Shown: one piece after another, positions 26,054 to 37,662 of the stretch | Position numbering within the stretch: position 1 is the stretch's first letter | Layout of the letters: every line of letters starts with the position of its first letter | NCBI RefSeq assembly: GCF_020463795.1 | Contig: NZ_CP080025.1 | Coordinates: forward strand, 5,473,001 to 5,537,000 | Length of the DNA: 64,000 nucleotides | Direction of reading: 5' to 3' | Origin: Echinicola marina | GTDB lineage: Bacteria > Bacteroidota > Bacteroidia > Cytophagales > Cyclobacteriaceae | Notes under the pieces: generated by a model | Databases searched by the model: none | Seen by the model: the letters and a program-made list of their open reading frames with translations, nothing else | What the model was told of the DNA's origin: nothing | Position numbers and translations under genes: made by a program

Positions 26054-28003
26054 TTATTGAGTTATCACAAAGCCTCCCCTCGGCTGAACCGTAACGGTCA
26101 GTTCCCCATTTTTCCCAACTTTCACAGTTTGGAGTGTGGGCTGTCTTTCTTTATCGTCATTGTACAAGGAGACTTCCTGTCCTTTGAGCATAGGAAGATT
26201 GATTTTCAATGTCTTGGCAGCATTTTCAGCATTTACGCCTGCGATATACCATTGCTTCCCACTTCTTCGGGCCAAGACACTGTATTTGCCCGGATATCCA
26301 TCAATAAAGACCGTTTCGTCCCAAGTAGTGGGCAGTTTCCTTAAAAACTCCAGTTCAAATTCCGGTACATCAGTTAAGTTATTAGGAGTCAAACCAAACA
26401 TCTGAACAGGATTTTGGAAAAGTACCCCGGTGGCCAATTGGAAGCTATCCGTGGTCAAGCGCTCTTGACCTCGTTCATTTCCCCTGTTAAGGAATTTATT
26501 GAGCAAGACCCCTCCAAACTCCATGCTGCCCACAGCGTTTCTAATAAAGGGATGCAAGGAGGCATAAAACGCTTCATTCTCTCGGACACCTTGGGAAAAT
26601 ATGAGCATTTCCGAAGCTAGGACAGCTTCACTTCCCACAAAATTGGGATACATTCTCTCCCAGCCTCTAGGAAGTGTGGTTCCATGGAAAATCACCATTA
26701 ATCCATGGTCATTGGCATCCACCAAGATATCTTCGTATAGCCGCATGGTCTCCTGCTTGTCCCCACCGAAAAAGTCCACTTTCAATCCTTTCACCCCTGC
26801 TTCCTTCAGCCATTTCATTTCCTTCTTTCTGGCAATGGAGGTGTTCATTTTGTTCAATGGAGTCTGGAAAGCATCATTGGCCGTACCGTTGGAATTGTAC
26901 CAAAGAAATACATCCACATTTTTCGAATTGGCATACTGGATCAGCTCTTCCATCTTTTGATAGCCAATCCTTTCATCCCACCAGGCATCGATCAGGATGT
27001 ATTCAAATTCCATGGCTGCAGCCAAATCGATATACTTCACCTGATCTTCATAATTCATACTGTTGTCCTGCCATACGATCCAACTCCAGGTTCCTTTTCC
27101 ATATTGGTAAGCTTGGGAGGCCTCATATAGCGGCTCCACCACATCAAAAGGAATGGTGGTTTCCACTATTGGCTTGAGCGTTTTCCCAACTGTAATGGTA
27201 CGCCATGGTGTAAAACCAGGAAGGCCTATTTGTGCGCCTGTGCTCCCAAAGCCATTATTTTGTTCCATTTGAGGATATTCCACAGTGTACATTCCATCTT
27301 GAAAGCTACTTAAGTGTGCTCCGTTATAATTACTTCCTACACCTGTTTCGGATAGCAGTACCCATCCATCTTCCCCCACTTTGAAAAGACCCGGAAAAAC
27401 ATAGCCAAATTCCGCCGTAGTGCTTTCCAAAGCCGCATCTGTCACATAACCACTTTCATAACTGGGTGCGGTCCGTGCAAAACCTGTCATGGGCTTCATC
27501 ATCGAAGAGAGAAAAGCGGTAGTAGTGGCTAATGGGAAGCGAAACCCTGTCAATTCCCGCTCCACTACTGTTGCCCTGGTATCCCCCCATTTGGGCAATT
27601 CATAGCGAAATGCGATATCATGATCGCTCACCTGAAAGTGAAAAGTAATTTGCTTTCCTTCCTCATTCTTGGCCGTGTAAGTCAAGGTGTTGGACTGATA
27701 CTGTACAGAGGAAGTCTTGATCTTATCCTGGGTGTAGGACTTGTCGATTTTCCCAGTGGAAGCATCCACAAAACTCATATTGGAGGTAAAGTCACCCTCA
27801 TTGGTCACAAGCCCCAAAGGAGAGTTCTCCAGCATTACCTTATCCTGATAGTGAACCGCATATTGGGCCTTACCATTGCTTATAGACACCCTGACTTCGA
27901 GGTGGCCGTCAGGACTGGAAACGGACTTGGCATTTTGTGCATTAGCTTCCGCAGTAAACAACAAGCAGAAAAGGTATAATAGTGTAAAAGAAATAATTTT
28001 CAT
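26054..28003 (-). CDS. GH97 alpha-galactosidase-type glycosidase
   Basis: A 649-residue secreted enzyme with a signal peptide (about 1-22), an N-terminal beta-sandwich (SPDGHLEVRV start), a TIM barrel and a small C-terminal beta domain, the usual GH97 build. The barrel contains GLKVDFFGGD with D410 where retaining GH97 alpha-galactosidases place their nucleophile. Inverting SusB-type alpha-glucosidases lack an Asp there. So an alpha-galactosidase is favoured, fitting galactose caps found on complex glucuronoarabinoxylans. It comes 105 bp after the double-esterase gene. A hairpin lies in that gap. Confidence 0.92.
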   Translation of the reverse strand: MKIISFTLLYLFCLLFTAEANAQNAKSVSSPDGHLEVRVSISNGKAQYAVHYQDKVMLENSPLGLVTNEGDFTSNMSFVDASTGKIDKSYTQDKIKTSSVQYQSNTLTYTAKNEEGKQITFHFQVSDHDIAFRYELPKWGDTRATVVERELTGFRFPLATTTAFLSSMMKPMTGFARTAPSYESGYVTDAALESTTAEFGYVFPGLFKVGEDGWVLLSETGVGSNYNGAHLSSFQDGMYTVEYPQMEQNNGFGSTGAQIGLPGFTPWRTITVGKTLKPIVETTIPFDVVEPLYEASQAYQYGKGTWSWIVWQDNSMNYEDQVKYIDLAAAMEFEYILIDAWWDERIGYQKMEELIQYANSKNVDVFLWYNSNGTANDAFQTPLNKMNTSIARKKEMKWLKEAGVKGLKVDFFGGDKQETMRLYEDILVDANDHGLMVIFHGTTLPRGWERMYPNFVGSEAVLASEMLIFSQGVRENEAFYASLHPFIRNAVGSMEFGGVLLNKFLNRGNERGQERLTTDSFQLATGVLFQNPVQMFGLTPNNLTDVPEFELEFLRKLPTTWDETVFIDGYPGKYSVLARRSGKQWYIAGVNAENAAKTLKINLPMLKGQEVSLYNDDKERQPTLQTVKVGKNGELTVTVQPRGGFVITQ

Positions 28004-28064
28004 TTTTGGACTTTTGAATTATTAGGGAGTCAACAATCTTACTTTTTGTATTTGAGAGCAAGGA

Positions 28065-28081
28065 AAAACCTGTCAGGTTTT
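28065..28081. repeat. Short palindrome related to the 24.4/25.9-kb elements
   Basis: AAAACCTG-T-CAGGTTTT, 28 bp after the stop of the double-esterase gene, sharing the ACCTGnCAGGT core. On the minus strand it is followed by TTTTCC, so it may act as a terminator. Confidence 0.6.
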
Positions 28082-28108
28082 AATAGTACTCCATTATTGC
28101 TTAGGCAT

Positions 28109-30034
<1,926 letters not shown>

Positions 30035-30041
30035 TTAAAAG

Positions 30042-30884
30042 TTAATTGCCAATAATCGAAAGCATTTGTGCTCCATATCGTCTACCCAGTTCCCTGTATC
30101 CTGCTGCTGAAAAATGTAGCCCATCGGAAACGGCCTCACAATCTTCAGATGAAATTACATGTGCATTGGGGATCACTTCAGGTAAAGTAGCAATGATGGC
30201 ATTCATACTGGCGCATTTTCCCCCTTGCGCTGCGCTGACCATTTCACCAGCCAATAAAGGAACTTCTTCTGAAGCTAAGCCCAAGTCTGCCAGTAGATTT
30301 TGATATACTCCTTTTACTTTTTGTGGCCAGTCTTTATCCCCTGTATTGGACTCCCCTTGATGCAGTAGTATTCCCTTGACGACCCCATCATTTTGGGCAG
30401 TTTTTGCCAGTTCTACCAAATGGTGGTAAGGGTTTCCGTCATATTCCTTGACCATGTTTTTAAGCCAATCCGGAGCTGTTTCCACATAGGATTGATAATT
30501 GTCCTTTTCAAAAAGCTCTATTCTACACCCTCCCACAGACACATTGATCACCCCTACCCGAATACTGTCAGGAAGATTTTCCACCAGAGTCCTACCAAAA
30601 TAATCCACAGGTGTAAGCCCTGTATGACATCTGGTCAAGGGTGGCACAGCAGGATACCAATTTCCCTTTTCTCTATTCAGGTCAGGACAATCGATAGACT
30701 GTAGCACCTGAAATCTCGGGTCCACGTCCATATCCTGTTCCTCAAACTTTGCAGCTCCTTCCATATTGGACTGGCCAAAAGCCAGAAAAATGTAAAAACT
30801 CTTATCTTGCGCTTGAGCTGAAATTCCAAAGCACAAAATGACGAATGATAGAGAAATCCATTTCAATAATAATTTCATATTCAT
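30042..30884 (-). CDS. CE6-type acetyl-xylan esterase
   Basis: A 280-residue secreted SGNH esterase. Signal peptide (about 1-25), nucleophile S39 in GQSNMEG, GG oxyanion segment SVGGCRIE, the HQGESN motif and catalytic D254/H257 in DGLHFS. Length and motifs fit carbohydrate esterase family 6. It would remove acetyl from xylose O2/O3. It sits between CE1-CE1 and GH43 with gaps of 13 and 17 bp, so it is firmly in an operon. Confidence 0.9.
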   Translation of the reverse strand: MNMKLLLKWISLSFVILCFGISAQAQDKSFYIFLAFGQSNMEGAAKFEEQDMDVDPRFQVLQSIDCPDLNREKGNWYPAVPPLTRCHTGLTPVDYFGRTLVENLPDSIRVGVINVSVGGCRIELFEKDNYQSYVETAPDWLKNMVKEYDGNPYHHLVELAKTAQNDGVVKGILLHQGESNTGDKDWPQKVKGVYQNLLADLGLASEEVPLLAGEMVSAAQGGKCASMNAIIATLPEVIPNAHVISSEDCEAVSDGLHFSAAGYRELGRRYGAQMLSIIGN

Positions 30885-30901
30885 AGTTTAGTGGTAAAGG
30901 A

Positions 30902-31867
30902 TTATTTCACTGACAACACTCCTTTTTGGGTCTGATTGATTTTTTGGATGGTGCCATCTTCATTATAATGCATATAGTCCACACAGATCGACCGGCGATA
31001 ACTTCCTCCCGTAGGTAGCTCCCCATTATGATAAAAGAAATAATCTTTTCCTTTATAAGTGACTATACCTGGATGAACAGTAAAGCAATTGGGAACATTT
31101 TCCATGATTATCCCTTGATAGGTCCAAGGCCCTTCAGGACTTGATGCTGTACAGTATTCTATCATTTCTGGTTGGGTACCTGCACTGGCATATACCAGGT
31201 AGTAAAGGTCCTGCCGTTTGTACACCCAAGGCCCTTCTATAAAATGCTTAGGCTTAAAGTGATGTATAGGACCGTCCAATTCAACCATATTATCTTTTAG
31301 CTTAGCCCATTTACAGCTGCCATTGCCCCAGTAGAGATATGCCTGGCCATCATCATCTATAAAAACAGCCGGGTCAATATCATCCCAACCATGCTCATTA
31401 TCCGTGGTCATTTCATTAACAATCAAAGCCTTTCCTAAAGCATCCTTAAATGGCCCGGTAGGACTATCAGAAACAGCTACTCCAATGGCTGCACCACCAT
31501 TGCTGTTTTCATCCTTTTTATGAAAAGTGGATACATACCAGTAAAACTTACCATCCCTTTCTATACAATGCGCTGCATAAGCATCCCCTGTAGCCCATGA
31601 AAATGATTTTGGGGAAAGCTGTGCTCCATGGTTGGTCCAGTTCACCATATCTGTAGAGGAAAAGACCAACCAATCTTTCATTTGGTAGTTGGTGGCATCT
31701 ACACTTGCTGTATCATGGCTGGTATAGAGATAAACTTTACCATCATGAACTATAGGTGCCGGATCTGCTGTAAATACATCAGTGATAATGGGATTTTGGG
31801 CAAAAAGCTCTTTGCTTCCAATAAAAGCGATAAACATTGCCAACAATATTATTTTCTTAGTAATCAT
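30902..31867 (-). CDS. GH43 single-domain arabinofuranosidase/xylosidase
   Basis: A 321-residue secreted propeller enzyme. Signal peptide (about 1-24), base D35 in TADPAP, D165 in DIDPAVF and acid E211 in IEGPW. It is closely similar in motif layout to the GH43 at 24479 but has no CBM6-like tail. Likely acts on arabinose side chains. Co-transcribed with GH95 (43 bp before) and CE6 (17 bp after). Confidence 0.92.
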   Translation of the reverse strand: MITKKIILLAMFIAFIGSKELFAQNPIITDVFTADPAPIVHDGKVYLYTSHDTASVDATNYQMKDWLVFSSTDMVNWTNHGAQLSPKSFSWATGDAYAAHCIERDGKFYWYVSTFHKKDENSNGGAAIGVAVSDSPTGPFKDALGKALIVNEMTTDNEHGWDDIDPAVFIDDDGQAYLYWGNGSCKWAKLKDNMVELDGPIHHFKPKHFIEGPWVYKRQDLYYLVYASAGTQPEMIEYCTASSPEGPWTYQGIIMENVPNCFTVHPGIVTYKGKDYFFYHNGELPTGGSYRRSICVDYMHYNEDGTIQKINQTQKGVLSVK

Positions 31868-31910
31868 GGTTATTGGTTAATTGATCAATATGCTTTCTTT
31901 AAGAATTAAT

Positions 31911-34394
31911 TCATTTTTCATCTTGGACTATTTCATATACTTCACCTAAAGATGTCGCCAGATCATATTCATATATCTTCTTCAGTGACAGCCCGTTTAG
32001 CTCAGCACCTCCTGCGATCAAGGGTTTCTTGGTGTTCGGTTCTTGGTAAAATGGATTAGCATTCTCTCCCTCTGCTTCCGAGAGTCCATCTCCAGAAAGC
32101 GGATAATGAGAGCGAATTCTACAGTTCCCACCTAGAGTGGATTTTATAACAATTTTCTTTGGCTGGTTTTTCTTCCATTCTATTGCCAATTCAAAGCCCC
32201 CTCTGGCTCTTAGCCCGCTGACTTTACCTTCCTGCCAGGCATCGGGCAAAGCAGGCAAAATATGGATAGCTCCATCATGGCTCTGCAGCAACATTTCCGC
32301 AATTCCGGACGAGCAGCCAAAGTTACCATCGATCTGGAAAGGGGGATGTGCATCAAACAAATTTGGATAGGTGCCTCCTTTGTGTTTTCCGTCCGGCAAT
32401 ATGGCCGGACTCAACTGGTCCGTGATCAGTTTAAGTGCTCGGTTGCCGTCCAGCAACCTTGCCCAAAGGTTGACCTTCCAGCCCATGGACCAACCGGTGG
32501 ATTCATCACCTCGGGCCACCAGAGAAGTTCTAGCTGCTTCGAACAATTCCGGATTTCTGTAAGGGGAAATCTGATTGGATGGAAAGAGTCCATACAAGTG
32601 GGAAACATGGCGGTGCTTGTCCTCGGGATTGTCCCAATCATACATCCATTCCTGAAGTTGCCCCCAGCTTCCTATTTGCATTGGAGGAAGTTGCTCCAGT
32701 TTTTCGTTAATCTTTTGCCTCATCTCAGCATCCACTCCCAGCACCTCTGCGGCACGTACAGTTTTGGTAAAAACATCAAAAACCAGTTGATTGTCCATGG
32801 TAGTTCCTGCGGAAACTGATGCCCCATGATCACTATAAGGTGCATTTTCTGGGGACACAGAAGGCGCTACCACCAACCAACCATTGTCAGGTTCCTCAAC
32901 CAAAAAATCCAAATAAAATTCAGCAGCCCCCTTGAGAATGGGATAAACAGATTCCAGATAGGCTATGTCACCAGCGTATTCATATTTGTCAAACAAATGT
33001 TGGGAAAGCCAAGCACCGCCCATGGGCCACTGTCCCCAAAAAGCCCCGTCAACCGGTCCAGTAATCCGCCAAATATCCGTATTATGGTGCATCACCCAAC
33101 CTGAAGCTCCATACATATCTCTAGCCGTTTTCTTCCCTGTTTCGGATAGTTCTCTGACCATTTGGACCAAGGGTTCATTCATCTCAGATAGGTTGGTGAT
33201 CTCCGAAGGCCAGTAATTCATCTCGGTGTTGATATTGACCGTATACTTGCTATCCCAAGCAGGCTTGAGCTGATCTGCCCATATCCCCTGTAAATTGGCC
33301 GGTTGACCTCCTGGACGGGAGGAAGAAATCAACAAATAACGGCCAAACTGAAAATAAAGGGTCACTAATTGCGGATCATTTCCCTGTGAAAATTCAACAA
33401 TTCTGTCATCTGTGGGCTTATCCACGGCATCAGTCTCTCCTAAATCAAGGCTCACCCGCTTAAAATATTGCTGATAATCAGCCACATGATCATTTAATAT
33501 AGCGTCGAAGCCTTTATTGGTGGCCTTTTCCAAAAAAGCACTGGCTTTTTCAGTCTCATCCCCACTGATATCCTGGTAGTTCTCAAAATTTGTGGCCATG
33601 GAAATATACAAGGTGGCCTTATCTGCACCGGTTACTGCTAAATTGTCATCTGTAGCAGACATTTTCCCATTCTCTGTCACGATCCTTACCCGTGATTCAA
33701 ATTCTACTCCTCCTTTGATGCCTTCATGATCACTTGAAATTCCTGTAAGGATCAATTCCTCATTGCCATTGGTGCGCAGATCAAATTGCCCAGGGCGGTC
33801 CATGGTGGCTGAAAATTCGAGGGCACCCGCTTTATCCGCTGTTATTTGTACCACAATCACCTGATCAGGAAAAGAGGACAGCACTTTGGTTTCATAGTTT
33901 ACACCTCCCTTTTCATACCGGGTAGTTACAATGGCCTTTTCTAAATCGAGTTCTCTCGAATATTCGGAAGTTGGTTCCTCTCCATAAAAATTCAATCTCA
34001 AATTCCCCAATGTTTGATAAGGCATACCATAGACACCGCTAAAAAACTTTTGGTTGATAAGTTCCTGGGCTTCGTCATACTTTCCTTCAAAAATCAGCTT
34101 CCTAGCTTCTGACAAAGCTTCTTTGGCCTCGGGCTTGTCATTTCGATAGGGCCTTCCAGCATATAAAGTATTTTCATTGAGCTGAATGGTTTCCTTATTT
34201 GGATCTCCAAATACCATCGCTCCTAAACGGCCATTCCCAACCGGCAATGCTTCCACCCACTGTTCCGCAGGTTCATCGTACCAAAGCCGCAAATGATCAT
34301 CCGAAACTTCGATGCTTTGATCCACCTTTTCGGAAGTCCCACAAGACAAGCAAAGCAGACTAAAAATTGATAAAAGGGTTATTAGTTTATTCAT
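31911..34394 (-). CDS. GH95 alpha-L-fucosidase/alpha-L-galactosidase, lipoprotein
   Basis: An 827-residue lipoprotein (LSC lipobox, C18). GH95 landmarks are WVEALPVGNGRLGAMVFG at the start, the LNENTLYAG segment, the (alpha/alpha)6 barrel with NLQGIWAD and NINTEMNYW, and HRHVSHLYGLFP. A C-terminal beta domain contains KVSGLRARGGFELAIEW. Full length for the family. In gut Bacteroides loci for corn glucuronoarabinoxylan a GH95 acts as alpha-L-galactosidase, so L-galactose removal is a good hypothesis here; alpha-L-fucose remains possible. First gene after a 278-bp gap, so it may start a transcription unit. Confidence 0.92.
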   Translation of the reverse strand: MNKLITLLSIFSLLCLSCGTSEKVDQSIEVSDDHLRLWYDEPAEQWVEALPVGNGRLGAMVFGDPNKETIQLNENTLYAGRPYRNDKPEAKEALSEARKLIFEGKYDEAQELINQKFFSGVYGMPYQTLGNLRLNFYGEEPTSEYSRELDLEKAIVTTRYEKGGVNYETKVLSSFPDQVIVVQITADKAGALEFSATMDRPGQFDLRTNGNEELILTGISSDHEGIKGGVEFESRVRIVTENGKMSATDDNLAVTGADKATLYISMATNFENYQDISGDETEKASAFLEKATNKGFDAILNDHVADYQQYFKRVSLDLGETDAVDKPTDDRIVEFSQGNDPQLVTLYFQFGRYLLISSSRPGGQPANLQGIWADQLKPAWDSKYTVNINTEMNYWPSEITNLSEMNEPLVQMVRELSETGKKTARDMYGASGWVMHHNTDIWRITGPVDGAFWGQWPMGGAWLSQHLFDKYEYAGDIAYLESVYPILKGAAEFYLDFLVEEPDNGWLVVAPSVSPENAPYSDHGASVSAGTTMDNQLVFDVFTKTVRAAEVLGVDAEMRQKINEKLEQLPPMQIGSWGQLQEWMYDWDNPEDKHRHVSHLYGLFPSNQISPYRNPELFEAARTSLVARGDESTGWSMGWKVNLWARLLDGNRALKLITDQLSPAILPDGKHKGGTYPNLFDAHPPFQIDGNFGCSSGIAEMLLQSHDGAIHILPALPDAWQEGKVSGLRARGGFELAIEWKKNQPKKIVIKSTLGGNCRIRSHYPLSGDGLSEAEGENANPFYQEPNTKKPLIAGGAELNGLSLKKIYEYDLATSLGEVYEIVQDEK

Positions 34395-34672
34395 GGTTAT
34401 ATTAGGTTATCTGTTATATGGCCCAATTTTAATTTAAGTAGGTCAATGCCCGAGTCGGGGTTAATTGGTTAACTGCTTAACAGATCGAGTAACAGTTCTA
34501 CCTTTTTGTTTTTCCCAAAGGCCAAATTTTGGATTTCCGTTTAAAATTTCTTTTTCGCACATCTTTCCGAATACACATTAATGTCACACATTACAATTAT
34601 CAAATACCTAATATCCAATCACAAGCATACTCTCTTGAAAAACATTTTGCATCCATTATGTCCTGTTCACTT

Positions 34673-36052
34673 CTATAAACTTCCCAGTCCTTCTTTGGCC
34701 TTTTCCCACCTTACCCAATCCACTTCTACTGCTTCACTTCCTTGCAAAACCAAATCCTGAATCCCCAAAGGCCTATAAGCCAGCGGAACCGTGATGGATT
34801 GCCATTCTTCATTCTTCACCAACTCTACCTCACTGATTAACTGTCCCTCTTTGCTTACTTGCCTGATTTGAACTTTTCCACCTTGGGGAGCCCTGACCCT
34901 CCAGGTCATACTTCGGGCATCTCCCTTTCCAAAATCCACCGCATCAAATTTGACCCAGCCTTCCTGATTTCCCAAAATCGTTTTCCAGCCTAGAAATGGA
35001 TTTGACTCTTCCAAAAAGGCAATAGTAGCTCCAGTTTCACTGAGCTCACTGTAACGATCCAGATGGACTTTCTCAAAAGCACTGCTCAATCCTATGCCCC
35101 GAAGGCTAGGCACTACCTTTCGAATACTTCCATCTGCTTCAAAAAACAAACTATCCGCCCTTATAGACCTATTTTTGTCAAAATCAGGAGAATAATCATT
35201 ATGATGGTAAAACAGATAATGCTGTCCTTTAAAATTGATGATCGAATGATGGTTGGTCCAGCAGCCTGTAGGGGACTCATCCATAATCACCCCTTTAAAT
35301 TCAAAAGGCCCCAAAGGATTCTCTCCTATGGCATATTCGAGCCTTTCTGTCTCATTTTCCACATGAGGATAGGTAAGGTAATAGTTACCATTTCTTTTGA
35401 ACATATAAGGTCCCTCTTTAAGGCCTTTGCTCGGAAGCTCTTGTAAAATCACAGGCTCAGCTGCCAGCTCAAGCATATTTTCCTTGAGTTTTGCTCCATA
35501 AATATGGCCTTGAGACCAATAGAGATAAGCCTGGCCATCATCATCAATGAACACATTCGGATCTATTCCCTTTACTCCTTTTATCGGCTCTTCTTGGGGG
35601 ACAAACGGACCTTCCGGGTGGTCTGCCACGGCCACCCCAATGGTAAAACCTTCCCCATTCACACTGGATGCATTGCTATGGTCAGGAAAATAGAAATAAT
35701 ATTTTCCATTGCTTTCAATACAGTCTGGTGCCCACATGCTGTTGGCGGTGGGATTTCCCCAAGGGACATTCTCTTGACGAAGGATAACTCCGTGATCGGT
35801 CCAGTCAGTGAGGTTTTCGGATGAAAACACATGATAATCCTGCATGCAGAACCAATTTTCCCTACCGTTATTTTCCTCCCAATAAACATCATGTGAAGGA
35901 TAAACATAAACCCTATCACCTACTACCATGGCAGATGGATCCGCTGTGAATTGGTCCTTGACCAAAGGATTCTGGGCCTTGGAAATTCCTGCCCAAAGGA
36001 CAAAAAGGGCAATTAGGATGGAGTAGTTTTTATTATAGGATATTTTAGGCAT
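34673..36052 (-). CDS. GH43 enzyme with C-terminal CBM6-like domain
   Basis: A 459-residue secreted enzyme. Signal peptide (about 1-26), base D38 in TADPSA, D164 in GIDPNVF and acid E213 in KEGPYM. A beta-sandwich at about 330-455 (DFGKGDARSMTWRVRAP; ends VDWVRW) resembles CBM6/CBM35. Probably an arabinoxylan-debranching enzyme. It follows the GH43 at 36067 by 14 bp. The 278 bp after it (34395-34672) hold no gene and no exact promoter box. Confidence 0.92.
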   Translation of the reverse strand: MPKISYNKNYSILIALFVLWAGISKAQNPLVKDQFTADPSAMVVGDRVYVYPSHDVYWEENNGRENWFCMQDYHVFSSENLTDWTDHGVILRQENVPWGNPTANSMWAPDCIESNGKYYFYFPDHSNASSVNGEGFTIGVAVADHPEGPFVPQEEPIKGVKGIDPNVFIDDDGQAYLYWSQGHIYGAKLKENMLELAAEPVILQELPSKGLKEGPYMFKRNGNYYLTYPHVENETERLEYAIGENPLGPFEFKGVIMDESPTGCWTNHHSIINFKGQHYLFYHHNDYSPDFDKNRSIRADSLFFEADGSIRKVVPSLRGIGLSSAFEKVHLDRYSELSETGATIAFLEESNPFLGWKTILGNQEGWVKFDAVDFGKGDARSMTWRVRAPQGGKVQIRQVSKEGQLISEVELVKNEEWQSITVPLAYRPLGIQDLVLQGSEAVEVDWVRWEKAKEGLGSL

Positions 36053-36066
36053 TTGAATAAATCTGG

Positions 36067-37638
36067 TTAGGGTTGGTCAGTAATATGAAAGTAATCGAAG
36101 TCTACATGGCCTCCAGGTGATTTGGTCGCATAATTGAACAAGGCAAAGCGATAGCCCATAAAATGAGGAAGTGTATACTTCATGTGAAGTGTCGACCCAA
36201 TAGCTTTCCATTCTTTGCCATCAAGGCTGTAAAAGAAATTGGCTTCATCACGGCGATCGGTAAAATCACAAATAGCTTTCAGGTAAACAGACTTTGTGTT
36301 GAGTGGGACTCGTTCAATTTCTTTAGTCTCTCCGGAATCTGCATTGATCATCACCAACACCTTTTGGCCATTCTCATCTTTCACCCCCAACTGTCCATAA
36401 AGTTTCTGGAGCAATGCAAGGCCAGCGAAGTCCCCATCCTTCATCCCTGATAAATCAATTTTGGTGACACCTGTACATTTTGGGCCTATGGTCCGCTGGG
36501 TCAGAATATTTTTAGCTTCGATAAGAGAAGCATCCACCCTTGCTGTGGTTAAGCGCAGGTATCCTTTTCTTTCCCTAACTGACCAATAGGCCGGATCGGG
36601 ATTATGGTTCCACTGCCAGACCAAAGGCAAGTCCTTGTCTTTCCTTTTCCGGTCAAAATCGTCTGAAGCAACAATACCAGGAATCAGGCTTCCATTGACA
36701 GGAAGATCCAACTGATCTGGCACCTTCCCTTCCTCTCCCAGTACCGGCCAGCCATTTTTCCATTCCACTGGTACCAGATAGGGTATTCTTCCAACAGCTC
36801 CATTGTCACGGAAAAGATAAGCATACCACTCACCACTTGGCGTATCGATCAAACCTCCCTGAGCGACTCCTTTGTCCTGCAACATGACCTTTCCCTCATA
36901 GGGCCCGGTTATCTGATCAGCTCTATGGACAATGACCGTACGCATCCCGCCTTGGGGCCAAGAGATATTAAAAAGGTAATACTTCCCATTTACCTTGAAC
37001 AATTGTGATCCTTCTGCCGGGAGCATCACATTGGGCCCAGATGGAGCAGTAGCATTTTCTATCAACACCCTTTCCGTACCGGGCTTGACTCCTGATAAAT
37101 CCGATTTTAACTCTACCATATGGAGCTTTCCTCCCCCCCATATCATATAAATTTTACCATCCTCATCAAAAAATAAAGTATGGTCATGATAGGAAGGAGA
37201 AAAGGAATGTGTTTTCCATGAACCTTCTTCCATATCATTGGTGGTAAAAATATAGGTCTTGCCTGTGGTGGAAGAAAAAGTACTGAGGTAATAAGTCCCT
37301 TCATGAAATCTCAAACAGCTTGCCCAAGAGCCAGCCCCATATGCATTTTTCCCATTTTCCATGTTGAGGGCATCTACTTCTCCCAATTGATCATAAGCAT
37401 AATTAATCAATTCCCAATTGGACAAATCCTTTGACTTCATGACCGGAACACCAGGATTCATGTGCATGGTGGTGCTACTCATATAATAAGTATCACCAAC
37501 TCGAATCATGGACATATCCGGTACATCCGCATGGATGATAGGGTTTTTTGCGCCTTGATCCTGTGACACCGCAGTATGGCCAATAAAAAAAGCCACCACA
37601 AAATTCATCACAGTAAATGATTTTTTAAATTCTCTCAT
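36067..37638 (-). CDS. GH43 two-domain beta-xylosidase-like enzyme
   Basis: A 523-residue secreted enzyme. Signal peptide (about 1-25), base D41 in DVPDMSM (the first blade reads VPDMS instead of the common DPD/ADPA), D152 in HDHTLFF and acid E209 in PAEGSQ. A C-terminal beta-sandwich starts at about 315 (SDDFDRK) and ends FDYFHI. This is the pattern of exo-acting GH43 enzymes with an accessory domain. It is second in the unit started by GH10 at 38820 (24-bp gap). Confidence 0.92.
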   Translation of the reverse strand: MREFKKSFTVMNFVVAFFIGHTAVSQDQGAKNPIIHADVPDMSMIRVGDTYYMSSTTMHMNPGVPVMKSKDLSNWELINYAYDQLGEVDALNMENGKNAYGAGSWASCLRFHEGTYYLSTFSSTTGKTYIFTTNDMEEGSWKTHSFSPSYHDHTLFFDEDGKIYMIWGGGKLHMVELKSDLSGVKPGTERVLIENATAPSGPNVMLPAEGSQLFKVNGKYYLFNISWPQGGMRTVIVHRADQITGPYEGKVMLQDKGVAQGGLIDTPSGEWYAYLFRDNGAVGRIPYLVPVEWKNGWPVLGEEGKVPDQLDLPVNGSLIPGIVASDDFDRKRKDKDLPLVWQWNHNPDPAYWSVRERKGYLRLTTARVDASLIEAKNILTQRTIGPKCTGVTKIDLSGMKDGDFAGLALLQKLYGQLGVKDENGQKVLVMINADSGETKEIERVPLNTKSVYLKAICDFTDRRDEANFFYSLDGKEWKAIGSTLHMKYTLPHFMGYRFALFNYATKSPGGHVDFDYFHITDQP

Positions 37639-37662
37639 TTGACACTAAAGCTTATATAACAT

